From Maratus speciosus (taxonomy: Eukaryota; Arthropoda; Arachnida; Araneae; Salticidae), in assembly GCA_963932465.1 (NCBI GenBank), contig OZ010796.1:79617292-79681291 (forward strand): a stretch of DNA of 64,000 nucleotides, written 5' to 3'. Under the pieces are notes generated by a model, which was not told the DNA's origin, did not search any database, and saw nothing but the letters and a program-made list of their open reading frames with translations. Position 1 is the first letter of the stretch, and each line of letters starts with the position of its first letter. Made by a program: the position numbers and the translations under genes. This document shows, piece after piece, positions 22,655 through 35,835 of the stretch.

Positions 22655-24394
22655 AAAGTCCTTCCGGCCAGTGCCGGGAGGAAGAGGTAGCTTTCATAAT
22701 CCTTATTTCAAAAAAGCCAACTTATATCATGCAAACACATGAAGCTCAATTTAGTGGAAACCGAATATAGGAGATTCAATACTAATTTTTATCAATATAA
22801 TGAAAGAGAATTTCGCGAAATTAGTCAGCTTTATCCAAGCTGCTTTTCTTTAAAGTAACTTATATTTGGCTGCCAAATTCGGCAATTTCTTAAAGTGCCT
22901 GTCATTTTAAGACAACATGGGGGATGAGGCTAAGCAGTGAACTTGGTCGAGACCTTAGTAATTGCTGTGCACATGCTCACTCACATCGGAATAGGTTAAT
23001 ATATAGGAGTGCTGTCGCATGCAAAAAATCAGATTTTTCAAAATGTCACCCACAATAGAAATTGAAACTGCTATACCTGAGCCATTTTTTAAGGTAAAGA
23101 CAAACAAAAAATGCTCCTGAATCCTTATATCAAGATCAAATACTTAAGAAAGAAACCTTTTTCAATTTCTAATTTTTTTGCACCTCACTTTAAATATATA
23201 TATATTTTTTAATTTAATGGCCCCCATTTTGAAACAAGATGGCTGATTAATCTGGCCAGCGAACTTGGTCGAGGTGTTGATGTATACTATCCACATGCCT
23301 TCTTACATCGAAATAGGCGAAAACGTGTGTTATCGCGTGACAAATACAAGATCGTTTCAAAATGTTAGCCATGCTAGAAATTCAAAGTGCTATAAATCAA
23401 CCCTTTTTTAAGATATCAACAAAAGAACAAATTTTCAGAAACAAAAACTGCTCCGGAATCTTTGTATCAAGGCCAAACACATAAAAAAAATCTTTTTCAT
23501 TTTCCAATTTTTTAACACCTCATTTTGAATTTTAAATTTATTTTTTTAAATGGTAACCCTTTTGAAACAAGATGGCGAATGAAGCTGGCCAACGAACTCG
23601 GTCGAGACATTGGTATGTACTATGTACAGACCAAGTTACATCCAAATAGGTTCATAAATACGCCTGTTATCGCGTGACAAAAATCAGGTCGTTTTAAAAT
23701 GTCAGCCACAAGAGAAATTCAAAATGCTCTTACTCAGCCGTTTCTTTTTAGATATTAGCGAAAGAAAAACTGTTCTGGAATCTTTGTATTAAGGTCAAAC
23801 ACATACAAAAAAATCTTTTTCATTTTCCAATTTTTTGGTATCTCATTTAATTTTTTTTATTTTTTTATTTTTTTAATTGGCCGCCATTTTGAAACAAGAT
23901 GGCGGATGAAGCTGGCCAAAGAACTCGGTCGAGATATTTGTATGTACTATGTACACACCAAGGTACATCCAAGTCGGTTCATAAATACGCCTGTTATTAC
24001 GTGAGAAAAATCAGGACGTTTCAAAATGTCAGCCACGCTAGAAATTCAAAATGCTATAACTCAGCCATTTCTTAAGATATAGACGAAACAAAAACTGCTC
24101 CCGAATCTTTTTATCAAGATCAAACACATAAGAAAATATTTTTTCAATTTTCAATTTTTTGGTACCACATTTCAAATTTAAATTTTTCTTAAAAATTTAA
24201 ATGGCCGCCATTTTTAAACAAGATGGCGGGTGAAGCTGGCCAACGAACCCGGTCCAGACATTGGTATGTACTATGTATAAACGAAGTTACATCCAAATTG
24301 GTTCATAAATACGCCTTTTATCGCGTGACAAAATTCAGGACGTTTCAAAATGTCAGCCACGCTAGAAATTCAAAATGCTATAACTCAGCCATTT
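22655..24394 (+). repeat. 327-bp satellite, block 1 (forward)
   Basis: Starts with a unique terminal part (AGTCCTTCCGGCCAGTGCCG then AGGTAGCTTTC and GCCAACTTATAT) and continues into five tandem units. Each unit contains GCCGCCATTTTGAAACAAGA, AGCTGGCCAACGAACTCGGT, CATGTACTATGTACA-like words, GCGTGACAAAAATCAG, TTTCAAAATGTCAGCCA and GCTATAACTCAGCCATTT. Unit spacing measured at the GGCCGCCATTTT landmark is 321-332 bases. Divergence rises toward the outer end. Confidence 0.9.
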
Positions 24395-24545
24395 TTAGGT
24401 AGCTTTCTTTACAAAAAAGCTACCTATTGCAGCCGTTCGGAGGAAAGCGATTTCAAAAAATTTTGGTATATTTTCATCGATCATGACCCCCAGACCCCGA
24501 AACCACCCTCCGTTCAAAATTGATATATATATATATATATATCTG
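24395..24545 (+). repeat. Hairpin-bearing terminal module, copy 1
   Basis: Begins with a hairpin, AGGTAGCTTT...AAAGCTACCT, followed by GCAGCCGTTCGGAGGAAAGC, ATCGATCATGACCCCCAGAC, ACCACCCTCCGTTC and a short TA dinucleotide run. It separates the forward satellite block from the reverse block. AGGTAGCTTTC also occurs near the outer end of the satellite at 22689. Confidence 0.8.
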
Positions 24546-27356
24546 ACCTATGTCACACTGTAACTCCCGTAATTATGAACCGATTTCGAGGTAATTCGGT
24601 GTGTACATAGTACATACCAATGTCTCGACCTAGTTCGTTGGCCAGCTTCATCCGCCGTTTTGTTTCAAAATGGCGGCCATTTAAAATTTTTAAAAAAATT
24701 TTAAACTTGAAATGTGGTACCAAAAAATTAAAAATGGAAAAATATTTTTGTATTATGTATTTGACCTTTATACAAAGATTCCGGAGCAGTTTTTGTTTCG
24801 TCTATATCTTAAAAAATGGCTGAGTTATAGCATTTTGAATTTCTAGCGTGGCTGACATTTTGAAACGTCCTGAATTTTGTCACGCGATAAAAGGCGTATT
24901 TATGAACCGATTTGGATGTAATTCGGTGTGTATATAGTACATACCAATCTCTCGACCGAGTTCGTTGGCCAGCTTCATCCGCCCTTTTGTTTCAAAATGG
25001 CGGCCATTTAAAAAAATTTTTAAATTTTTAAATTTGAAATGTGGTACCAAAAAATTGAAAATGGAAAGATATTCTTTTCTTATGTATTTGACCTTTATAC
25101 AAAGATTTCGGAGCAGTTTTTGTTTCGTCTATATCTTAAAAAATGGCTGAGTTATAGCATTAGGTAGCTTTCATTACAAAAAGCTACCTATTGCAGCCGT
25201 TCGGAGGAAAGCGATTTCAAAAAATTTGGGTATATTTTCATCGATCATGACCCCCAGACCCCGAAACCACCCTCCGTTCAAAATTGATATATATATATAT
25301 ATATATATATATCCATATATATATATATATATATATATATCTGACATATGTCACACTGTAACTCTCCTATTTATGAACCGATTTCGATGTAATTCGGTGT
25401 GTACATAGTAAATACCAATGTCTCGACCGAGTTCGTTGGCCAGCTTCATCCGCCATTTTGTTTCAAAATGGCGGCCATTTAAAATTTTTTTAAAAATTTA
25501 AAATTTGAAAAGTGGTACCAAAAAATTGAAAATTGAAAAATATTTTTTTCTTATGTATTTCACCTTTATACAAAGATTCCGGAGCAGTTTTTGTTTCGTC
25601 TATATCTTAAAAAATGGCTGAGTTATAGCATTTTGAATTTCTAGCGTGACTGACATTTTGAAACGTCCTGAATTTTGTCACGCGATAAAAGGCGTATTTA
25701 TGAACCGATTTGGATGTAACTTCGTTTATACATAGTACATACCAATGTCTCGACCGAGTTCATTGGGCAGCTTCATCCGCCATCTTCTTTAAAAATGGCG
25801 GCCATTTAAATTTTTAAGAAAAATTTAAATTTGAAATGTGGTACCAAAAAATTGAAAATTGAAAAAATATTTTTCCTTTATGTATTTGACCTTTATACAA
25901 AGATTCCGGAGCAGTTTTTGTTTCGTCTATATCTTAAAAAATGGCTGAGTTATAGCATTTTGAATTTCTAGCGTGGCTGACATTTTGAAACGTCCTGAAT
26001 TTTGTCACGCAATAAAAGACGTATTTATCAACCGATTTGGATGTACTTTGGTGTGTACATAGTACATACAAATATCTCGACCGAGTTCGTTGGCCAGCTT
26101 CATCCGCCATCTTGTTTCAAAATGGCGGCCATTACAAAAAATTTTAAAAATTTTAAATTTAAAATGAGATACCAAAAAATTGGAAAATGAAAAAGATTTT
26201 TTCGTATGTGTTTGACCTTAATACAAAGATTCCGGAACAGTTTTTGTTTCGTCTATATCTAAAAAAAATGGCTGAGTTATAGCATTTTGAATTTCTATTG
26301 TGGCTGACATTTTAAAACGACCTGATTTTTGTCATGCGATAACAGGCGTATTTATGAACCGATTTGGATGTAACTTGGTCTGTACATAGTACATACCAAT
26401 GTCTCGACCGAGTTCGTTGGCCAGCTTCATTCGCCATCTTGTTTCAAAAGGTTTGCCATTAAAAAGATTAAATTTAAAAATTAAAATGAGGTATTAAAAA
26501 ATTGGAAAATTAAAAGGATTTTTTTTATGTGTTTGGCCTTGATACAAAGATTCCGGAGCAGTTTTTGTTTCTGAAAATTTGTTCTATTGTTTATATCTTA
26601 AAAAATGGTTGAATTATAGCACTTTGAATTTCTAGCATGGCTAACATTTTGAAACGATCTTGTATTTGTCACGCGATAACACACGCATTCGCCTATTTCG
26701 ATGTAAGAAGGCATGTGGATAGTATACATCAATATCTCGACCAAGTTCGCTGGCCAGCTTCATCAGCCATCTTGTTTCAAAATGACGGCCATTAAATAAA
26801 AAAAAAATATATTTAAAGTGAGGTGCAAAAAAATTAGAAAATCAAAAAGGTTTCTTTCTTAAGTATTTGACCTTGATATAAGGATTCAGGAGCATTTTTT
26901 GTTTGTCTTTATTTTAAAAAATGGCTCAGATATAGCAGTTTCAATTTCTAATGTGGGTGACATTTTGAAAAATCTGATTTTTTGCCTGCGACAGCACTTG
27001 TATATATCAACCGATTCCGATGTGAGTGAGCATGTGCACAGCAATTACTAAGGTCTGGACCAAGTTCACTGGTTAACCTCATCCACCATGTTGTCTTAAA
27101 ATGGCAGGCTCTTTAAGAAATCGCCGAATTTGCAGCCAAATATAAGTTACTTTAAATAAAAGCAGCTTGGTTAAAGCTGACTAATTTCGTGAAATTCTCA
27201 TTCATAATGATTTAGTATTGATAAAAATTAGTATTGAATCTCCTATATTCGGTTTCCACTAAATTGAGCTTCGTGTGTTTGAATAATATAAGTTGGCTTT
27301 TTTAAAATAAGGAATATGAAAGCTACCTCTTCCTCCCGGCACTGGCCGGAAGGACT
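24546..27356 (-). repeat. 327-bp satellite, block 2 (reverse)
   Basis: Eight to nine units of the same satellite in reverse orientation, with the GGCGGCCATT landmark spaced about 327 bases apart. One module copy interrupts it at 25161-25345. The block ends with the same terminal part as block 1, inverted (TCCCGGCACTGGCCGGAAGG). Open frames of 60-80 codons recur once per unit (FVSKWRPFK...) and simply reflect the satellite. Confidence 0.9.
25161..25345 (+). repeat. Hairpin-bearing terminal module, copy 2
   Basis: Same AGGTAGCTTTC...AAGCTACCT hairpin and GCAGCCGTTCGGAGGAAAGC body as copy 1, with a longer TA dinucleotide run (about 25286-25342). It lies inside the reverse block after GAGTTATAGCAT, so it was added as a unit, possibly with adjoining satellite. 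Confidence 0.8.
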
Positions 27357-29085
27357 TTTTTGAATTTCTAGCGTGGCTGACATTTTGAAACGTCCTGAAT
27401 TTTTTCACGCGATAAAAGGCGTATTTATGAACCGATTTGGATGTAACTTCGTTTATACATAGTACATACCAATGTCTCGACCGGGTTCGTTGGCCAGCTT
27501 CACCAGCCATCTTGTTTAAAAATGGCGGCCATTTAAATTTTTAAGAAAAATTTAAATTTGAAATGTGGTACCAAAAATTGAAAATTGAAAAAATATTTTC
27601 TTCTTATGTATTTGACCTTGATAAAAAGATTCGGGAGCAGTTTTTGTTTCGTCTATATCTTAAGAAATGGCTGAGTTATAGCATTTTGAATTTCTAGCGT
27701 GACTGACATTTTGAAACGTCCTGATTTTTCTCACGTAATAACAGGCGTATTTATGAACCGACTTGGATGTACCTTGGTGTGTACATAGTACATACAAATA
27801 TCTCGACCGAGTTCGTTGGCCAGCTTCATCCGCCATCTTGTTTATAAATGGCGGCCATTTAAAGAAATTAAAAAATAAAAAAATTTAAATGAGATACCAA
27901 AAAATTGGAAAATGAAAAAGATTTTTTTTGTATGTGTTTGACCTTAATACAAAGATTCCGGAACAGTTTTTCTTTCGTCTATATCTAAAAAAAAATGGCT
28001 GAGTAATAGCATTTTGAATTTCTCTTGTGGCTGACATTTTAAAACGACCTGATTTTTGTTACGCGATAGCAGGCGTATTTATGAACCTATTTGGATGGAA
28101 CTTGGTCTGTACATAGTACATACCAATGTCTCGACCGAGTTCGTTGGCCAGCTTCATTCGCCATCTTGTTTCAAAAGGGTTGCCATTTAAAAAAAATTAA
28201 ATTTAAAATTCAAAATGAGGTATTAAAAAATTGGAAAATGAAAAAGATTTTTTTTATGTGTTTGGCCTTGATACAAAGATTCCGGAGCAGTTTTTGTTTC
28301 TGAAAATTTGTTCTTTTGTTGATATCTTAAAAAATGGTTGATTTATAGCACTTTGAATTTCTAGCATGGCTAACATTTTGAAACGATCTTGTATTTGTCA
28401 CGCGATAACACACGTATTCGCCTATTTCGATGTAAGAAGGCATGTGGATAGTATACATCAACACCTCGACCAAGTTCGCTGGCCAGATTCATACGCCATC
28501 TTGTTTCAAAATGGCGGCCATTAAATTAAAAAATATATATATATATTTAAAGTGAGGTGCAAAAAAATTAGAAATTGAAAAAGGTTTCTTTCTTAAGTAT
28601 TTGATCTTGATATAAGGATTCAGGAGCATTTTTTGTTTGTCTTTACCTTAAAAAATGGCTCAGATATAGCAGTTTCAATTTCTATTGTGGGTGACATTTT
28701 GAAAAATCTGATTTTTTGCATGCGACAGCACTCCTATATATTAACCGATTCCGATGTGAGTGAGCATGTGCACAGCAATTACTAAGGTCTCGACCAAGTT
28801 CACTGCTTAGCCTCATCCACCATGTTGTCTTAAAATGACAGGCACTTTAAGAAATTGCCGAATTTGGCAACCAAATATAAGTTACTTTAAAGAAAAGCAG
28901 CTTAAATAAAGCTGACTAATTTCGCGAAATTCTCATTCATTATATTGATAAAAATTAGTAATTGAATCTCCTATATTCGGTTTCCACTAAATTGAGCTTC
29001 GTGTGTTTGCATGATATAAGTTGGCTTTTTTTAAATAAGGATTATGAAAGCTACCTCTTCCTCCCGGCACTGGCCGGAAGGACTT
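27357..29085 (-). repeat. 327-bp satellite, block 3 (reverse)
   Basis: A second reverse run begins abruptly at TTTCTAGCGTGGCTGAC directly after the terminal part of block 2 and ends with another inverted terminal part (TCCCGGCACTGGCCGGAAGG). It is closely similar to the outer half of block 2, so it looks like a direct duplication of that segment. Confidence 0.85.
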
Positions 29086-29681
29086 TTTAAGATATAGACG
29101 AAACAAAAACTGCTCCGAAATCTTTGTATAAAGGTCAAATACATAAGAAAAAAATATTTTTCCATTTTCAATTTTTTGGCACCACATTTCAAATTTAAAA
29201 TTTTTAAAAATTTTTTAAATGGCCGCCATTTTGAAACAAAATGGCGGATGAAGCTGGCCAACGAACTCGGTCGAGACATTGGTATGTACTATGTACACAC
29301 CGAATTACATCCAAATCGGTTCATAAATACGCCTTTTATCGCATGACAAAATTCAGGACGTTTCAAAATGTCAGCCACGCTAGAAATTCAAAATGCTATA
29401 ACTCAGCCATTTTTTAAGATATAGACGAAACAAAAACTGCTCCGGAATCTTTGTATAAAGGTCAAATACTTAAGAAAAAAATATTTTTCCATTTTTAATT
29501 TTTTGGTACCACATTTCAAGTTTTAAATTATTTTAAAAATTTTAAATAGCCGCCATTTTGAAACAAAACGGCGGATGAAGCTGGCCAACAAACTCGGTCG
29601 AGACATTGGTATGTACTATGTACACACCGAATTACATCGAAATCGGTTCATAATTACGGGAGTTACAGTGTGACATAGGTC

Positions 29682-29717
<36 letters not shown>

Positions 29718-29842
29718 ATTTTGAACGGAGGTTGGTTTCGGGGTCTGGGGGTCATGATCGATGAAAATATACCAAAATTTTTTGAAATCGCTTTCCTCCG
29801 AACGGCTGCAATAGGTAGCTTTTTTGTAAAGAAAGCTACCTA
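29086..29842 (+). repeat. 327-bp satellite, block 4 (forward) with inverted terminal module
   Basis: Orientation flips at AAGATATAGACGAAACAAAA. Just under two forward units lead into a TA dinucleotide run and an inverted terminal module ending AGGTAGCTTT...AAAGCTACCT at 29813-29841. The composite from 22655 to 29842 therefore ends in related AGGTAGCTTTC words at both edges. Confidence 0.85.
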
Positions 29843-32194
29843 AAAGTACATACATTGCAAATTCAGAAAATCGGACAAGTGTTAGAGCTTATACAAGTAT
29901 TTAACAAGAAAAAAAAGAAGCTTAATCAGATAATTTGCGTTCCTGCCAAGCTTATCGGAGGGTCGTTAGATTTCCTGATTTAAAAAAAAAAAAAAAAAAA
30001 AAATTATTAAAAAATTATTTCACACACGCCCGGTAATAAAGCAAATGCTCATTATTGAGTCTAATTTTAAGTCTTTAAATATTTTGTATAAATTGATATG
30101 AATTTTGAAAATGTAAAGTCATTGGTTAATAAGTTTTCGGATAAAATTCTTTCTGGTTTAATTAATGAATCGCACTATAGCTTTAGCACCCGTTCTTCGC
30201 AGGGGTAAAATGGATACCTTTCCGTAATCGGGCCGATAGCCATGACTGGCGTCAAATGAGAAAACAGCATACAATTGCAACTGTATAAAAGTTAAATAAT
30301 GGTTAGAAAATGAAAGTAACTTTTGTTGAAACAACCCAATTGAGGAACATTCTCCAAATTTGAAGAAGGCTTATGAGACACACAACAATTGCCAATAACT
30401 GAAAACTATAGACTAATAATAAGCTCGACGTAGCAGTTGTTGGTCGGTAGCCTCAGTGCTCAGAGTACTGAGGATTGTATGCTATATGATACCGAAACCG
30501 GTATGTTTAAAATCTAAAATTATTGGTGCTTTTAACGTTGATATTTTTACATTTCTATTATATTCCATCAAGCTCCATCTTAATATTTATTAATTTAACA
30601 TTTGTCGCATGTTTATTTAATTATATAGTTAAGCATATTATTTCATTGTGGATAAAAGTGCCTTGTTTTAAAGTATTATATATTTTTAAATAGAATGTAT
30701 TTTTTTTTTTTTTTTTTAACTGCTAGGTAACCTGACCAAGGTTGTCTAAATGGGTATAATAAACTTAAATAGCCTTTACAGTTCAGGGGTGATTCTGTAA
30801 ACCGGCATATACCCAAACCTGGTTTAACTTACTAAAAAATTAGGCATTTTAAAAATTTTGTGTAAAATATCATTATCTAAAAAAAGTTATTGAAATCCTA
30901 TGTTACAACGTTTTAAATTTGGTAGCAGCTTTCAGTTTAACTTAAAAAGAATACCTGCTTGTTGTACATTTGAGTGGCCTTGCAAATCTTTTCCGTTTAC
31001 TATGTCTTGATATTTTAAGATGCAAGTCAATTGAGATTTTTTTCTTCAAAAAATGTAATTGATACTGTGAGGACCATCATATAAAATAACCATTTACATC
31101 CAATGCTCAGTCGAATTCAAAATGAAAAAGTAAAAAAATAAAATTGATTTCTTGAAATTGCCAGCAAAGCTAAATAGAAAAGTTATTTGAATTGTCTTAA
31201 ATATTTAACGCTCAAGCAGTTTTAAAGTTTGTCTTAAATCAAGATTATTATTATTTTTAATATTTTTAGACAAACATGAAAAGAGACTTCTAATATCATA
31301 ATACCAAAGAAAGACACTTTTTTAAATATACAGTAAAATGAAACTAATGCAACGCATTTCAAAAATCATCATCAGTCCAAAACATCGTACAAACCAGGAG
31401 AGCAAAAGTAAGTTTTATTCCCGCTCTCGTAGAGGCAATACCAGTAGTACCACCACAAGTAGGGTGTACATCACATCAATTGTTGCACTTTGTAAACAGA
31501 AACAATGATTTACTTCAAAAACAGAAAAGGGTAGTGTTCATGCTCCAACAGCGGACGTAAAAACTATAGACTATACCAGTACCTAGCCGTATGCAGAAGT
31601 GAGTAGGAATGCTGGGATATATTAACGTGCACAAAAGAGCCAGTTACACGCATTAACTGTTTAGAAAATAATAAGGAAAAAATTAACCTATGGTCGGAAA
31701 CTATTATCTCAAAAAAAATATACAGTGCTAAAAGCATAAAAAATAAGTTTTTATTATATTTTTCATTATTTATTTAAGTTTTTACTATATTTTTCATTAT
31801 ATTTTATTTTACTATAAGTTTTTATTACTGAAGAAACTTATCATCTGAAGCGAAAACTTTTAGATCACATGTTTTGGATTCGTGTTGAAGAAAAAGGTCT
31901 CTAATTTCTAACCGGTTGTAGAACTGATTGAATCCTTTGAATTAAATGAACATCAGATTGATTTAGTATGTGAAAAACTTAACACCATAATATATTTTCT
32001 TTGTAACTACTTTCTTGTATCTTTATTGCCTAAAGAAATACGTATATTCAGGACAAATGTACAAATATCTGCCATTAGATCGCTCCATCTTGGAACAAAT
32101 ATTTTAAATCCAGCGATGCAAGGTGGTACAGTTAATCAAAAAACAAAGAAACATTTTAATGTCCAAATTGACATAGAAAAATAAATAGACATTT
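29843..32194. other. AT-rich non-coding stretch
   Basis: Poly-A run near 29983-30003 and poly-T near 30700. No supported gene or element boundary. Confidence 0.5.
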
Positions 32195-32660
32195 GGCAGT
32201 AAATTATGCCACTCTAAAATTGGGAGGAGGAAAAATTCACTCTTTGAAAGAATGACAGGCATTTTTACTCTTTTTGGAGTGACTTTTATAAAAATACGCT
32301 CCTTAAAGAGGTGGAATTTTCCACTCCTTAGAAAGGAGTGAGATATTTCACTCCATTGTCGAGAGTGAAATATGTCACTCCGTTGTCGAGGTCGAGAGTG
32401 AAATATATCACTCCACTGAAGAGTGAAAGCCTGGCATTATACACTTAAAAAAAATAATTTCCGTTCAACTTTGAACCAATATGTGGAGTAAAATAATGAA
32501 AAAGCACAAAATATGCTACTTCTTAATTTTCAAAAACTCCATTTCAGAATGTAACCTTGAAAATTACGTACTAAAACGCACTCCTTTTCAAGAGTGAATA
32601 TTCACTCCTCTGAAAGAGTGACTTTTCACTCTAAACAAGAGTGAGTGTTGTATGGGTATT
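32195..32660. repeat. Cluster of GAGTGA/TCACTC palindromic motifs
   Basis: At least a dozen GAGTGA or TCACTC/ACTCC words occur in a few hundred bases, mostly as facing pairs such as ACTCCTTAGAAAGGAGTGA and the exact palindrome GAGTGAATATTCACTC. The motif fades on both sides. A second cluster lies near 37080-37260. This may be a degenerate TIR-rich element or a protein-binding array; no boundaries are certain. Confidence 0.6.
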
Positions 32661-32667
32661 AATAATC

Positions 32668-33350
32668 AGCCAATCAGAACAGTCTTGTCTACGACACATT
32701 TTTAAGATAAGAGAAAGACGTCCGCCATTTTAGAATAAAAATATATGAATATTATTAAAGCGATTATTTATGGAGCTTTTTTATTTTCATATAAAATAAA
32801 ATGTAATTAATTCATAAAGGAAATTATAGAACTGTCTCAAAGAACATTCGAAACGAAACACGCATCTGCGGTTTCAAATATTACTGTTACTTTTGCAGTT
32901 TTTAACGAGCGCGAGATATCTTCAACGTTGAGTTATAGATGCATTGCTTGCTTTATTATTTTCTTTCCGTCTTGCTATCGTGACTGATAATTAAACGCAG
33001 TGAAATTCATAGCAATAAATAAAGAGAGTCTTATTTGAGCCGATATATATCAAATCAACGGCTAATGTTGAAAATTTCCAAGGGAAGAAACGAGATTTCT
33101 GGAATATAGATAGCTTGGGTCCGGCCAAATTTTTGGCAGCATTTTCGCCGAAAACGAATTATTGGCAAAACTCAGATTTTAGGAGGAAAACGAAATTTCG
33201 GTCAATCTCTAATTGTATGTATTGATATTACTCATCAGCTATAATCAGAAAGCAAGTCTACGACGCTTTTTTTAAGATAAGAGAAGAGTATCCGCATTTT
33301 AGAATGAACATATACGGGTATTATTTAAGTGCTTATTTATGGAACATAAA
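32668..33350 (+). repeat. Direct repeat pair of about 110 bp
   Basis: Segments near 32668-32778 and 33233-33350 share ATAATCAG..AATCAGAA, GTCTACGAC, TTTTTAAGATAAGAGAA, TCCGC.ATTTTAGAAT, and TATTTATGGA in the same order. The copies are clearly diverged. The sequence between is AT-rich and featureless. Confidence 0.65.
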
Positions 33351-34666
33351 GGTAAGTCTTATTTAATTTTAATATTTTATTCCTGTAGACTTTGCATGCT
33401 ACGATTATAAGTTAAATAGTTTTATGTTATATAGAAAAAGATTGGTCAGTAATTGTTTTCTTTTGAGATTTGTTGAAAATGTTGAGATAGTGTGCTGTTG
33501 GATTTTTTTCGGTTTTTTACTGTTTTCTGATTATAAACACTTACAGTATTTTCCTTTTATTATTGTTGCTGTTTAATAGTACAATTATAAAATACTTATT
33601 ATTATTATTAGTGTTTTTCAAATTGGCATATTTATGTTTTTAATCTGTATGTAAGCATACTTCTGCTATTTATAATTTTAATCAAAACCTTTAATTATAG
33701 ACATTCTGAATCATTAAATTTTCTTCTATTGTAAACTCATTTTCTACGTTTATGATACACGTAATTATTGGCCCTAAAAATAAAACACGATTTTTAAGCA
33801 TTGAAGTAAAGTGTTTTTTATGACTGATATGAAGTTTATAGATAAAACTGCTTTAGTATATTTTTTAAAATGTTCATAGTATCACTTATATAATATAAGA
33901 TTGAATGTATTTTAAAAAGATAAATAACTACTTACAAGGGAACCACTTTTGGTGTTGCTCGCACCTAGCATTGAGACCTGGTGCATTTTAAAGCCCTATA
34001 TTATGAAGGTTGACAATCGATAAAAATTTTCTGTAAAAATAATATTTTTTGATTATACAGCAGCATAACTTTCTGAAAATGCAATTTTTGAGACCACTTA
34101 TCGGACTATTAACATTGAATTTTTTTTAAAGAAAAGCATTTAAAAATAAAAATTAGTTAATAATAAGTATAAAATAATGAAAAAAGTTTGAAAATTCCTT
34201 CGAAATCCCACGAATTTGATTTTGAAAAATTGCAATTTTATATTCATATTTTTGGCGGAGCGTTTATTTTCAAAAGTAGAGCTTTCCGGCAACCCTAACC
34301 AAACGTCATAGCTGAATTTGTAATAGCTAAAATTTGCAATGTCCGACGTATTTCGCCACAGTAAATTTTCTAAATCGTGTAAAAATGTTAATTTACTTTA
34401 TGATTACTTTTACCGAAGGTCCATTTAATACAGCTACATTTTCATTTTAAACATTTGAAACTCTATTTCATTCGATTTCAAAAGAAAATAGTTTGCTTAT
34501 TTTGTATGTCACTAAAAAATAGTTTTCAATGATCTTCGAAGCTTTTATAGAATTATATTTGTTACTTATATATTTATCATCTGCATAGAAAAAAAAATAA
34601 AAACCTAATATTTGTTTCTTATGCTATCAATTATTTAAAAAAAATCGCAATCTGATATAATTCTAG
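33351..34666. other. AT-rich non-coding stretch
   Basis: No supported feature; long AT-rich words only. Confidence 0.5.
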
Positions 34667-34670
34667 TAAT

Positions 34671-34745
34671 GGGCGATTCTCAAAAGGTGGGCACTGGACA
34701 CAAGTCATAACTTTAAGCCTTTCAAACATAACTTTAATTATCATT

Positions 34746-34793
<48 letters not shown>

Positions 34794-35499
34794 TGAGTTT
34801 TTAATTTTATTCAGAGACAGAAAATGACATGATTTATTGTAAAAGCTTTGTATAAATATCTTAAAATTTTATTATTTTATGCTAAAGAGGCCAATTTCGG
34901 ACATTCATAACGTTAACTGCTCCAATGTACCACCAAGAAAAAGAGTTTTAACTTTTTTTCCAGGTGGTTCTAATGGTAAACAACGAATACATAAAGGAAA
35001 TAGATGATTTTTTGATAATTTCGTTAAGAGATGGCAGGCTGATTTATTGCCTTTTTGGAGATAGAAGGACTTTTCTATAAAGAATTTTTCTGTATTTTGT
35101 TATGTCCGAAACTAACGTACGTAACAAAATATTTGGTTTTATTATTATTATTACTGGATAACAAAAAGTTATTTATACAGATATATATGTATACAGACAC
35201 ATTTACTACATTCTTAGTCTTAAGAATTTTTTAAATACTAAGAGCAATGTCCAAAATCTGTAACGTACGTGCGAAAGAGTGTCCAAAATTTGTAACGTAC
35301 GTAACTGCTAATTAAATGCTTTAATCATTAACTTTCCATAATGTTTGTGTATAATTTTGTAGACATACTATTATAAAATATTTATATATTATATTTATAG
35401 ACAAAATACTATACTATTAAAAAATTTGGCCTTAAATTTGAAAAATTTAAAAATTACATATAGTTAACGTTTAATGATCCCACCTTTTGAGAATCTCCC
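34671..35499. mobile_element. TIR element, 829 bp, TAAT target duplication
   Basis: Left end GGGCGATTCTCAAAAGGTGG and right end CCACCTTTTGAGAATCTCCC are inverted copies with one mismatch, and TAAT flanks both sides. Inside, a 41-base poly-T and a recurrent motif, GTCC..AA followed by TAACGTACGT, occur three times near the right end. Related GTCATAACTTTAA and GACATTCATAACGTTAAC words lie toward the left. No coding frame. The superfamily is not determined; a 4-bp duplication is found in several groups. Confidence 0.7.
34749..34789. repeat. Poly-T run of 41 bases
   Basis: Uninterrupted T homopolymer inside the 829-bp TIR element; a likely site of length error or slippage. Confidence 0.95.
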
Positions 35500-35796
35500 T
35501 AATATGTTCTGTACATTTTCTCTTTGGATAAAGCGGGCGGAATATTGTAGCGCCATATTTGGCGACTTAACTCACTTTTGGCATGAAATAAACAAATAAA
35601 TATGTAATAATAAAAAATTAAAAGTGTAAAAATGTATATAAAATATTATTTTAACAGAGCGATTTTTTCGGTTCTCTTCCCTTGTTAGTATTTTTCAAAC
35701 AATAAGAACAGTACATATGCAGTCATTTCTTTTCTTTTTCTATTTCTTAGATCAATCTTTTCCTATAAAACATACGAAATATATTTAGCTCATATT

Positions 35797-35835
35797 CCCA
35801 AACTACATATATACGGGATATATATGTAGTTTGGG
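35797..35835. repeat. Perfect 16-bp inverted repeat with 7-bp loop
   Basis: CCCAAACTACATATAT and ATATATGTAGTTTGGG pair exactly around ACGGGAT. Isolated hairpin; function unknown. Confidence 0.85.

Noticed and set aside
24620..29279. Recurrent 60-80-codon open frames reading FVSKWRPFK...KLKMEKY and similar
   Set aside because: They repeat once per 327-bp satellite unit in both orientations and drift with the repeat; they are a reading of the satellite, not genes.
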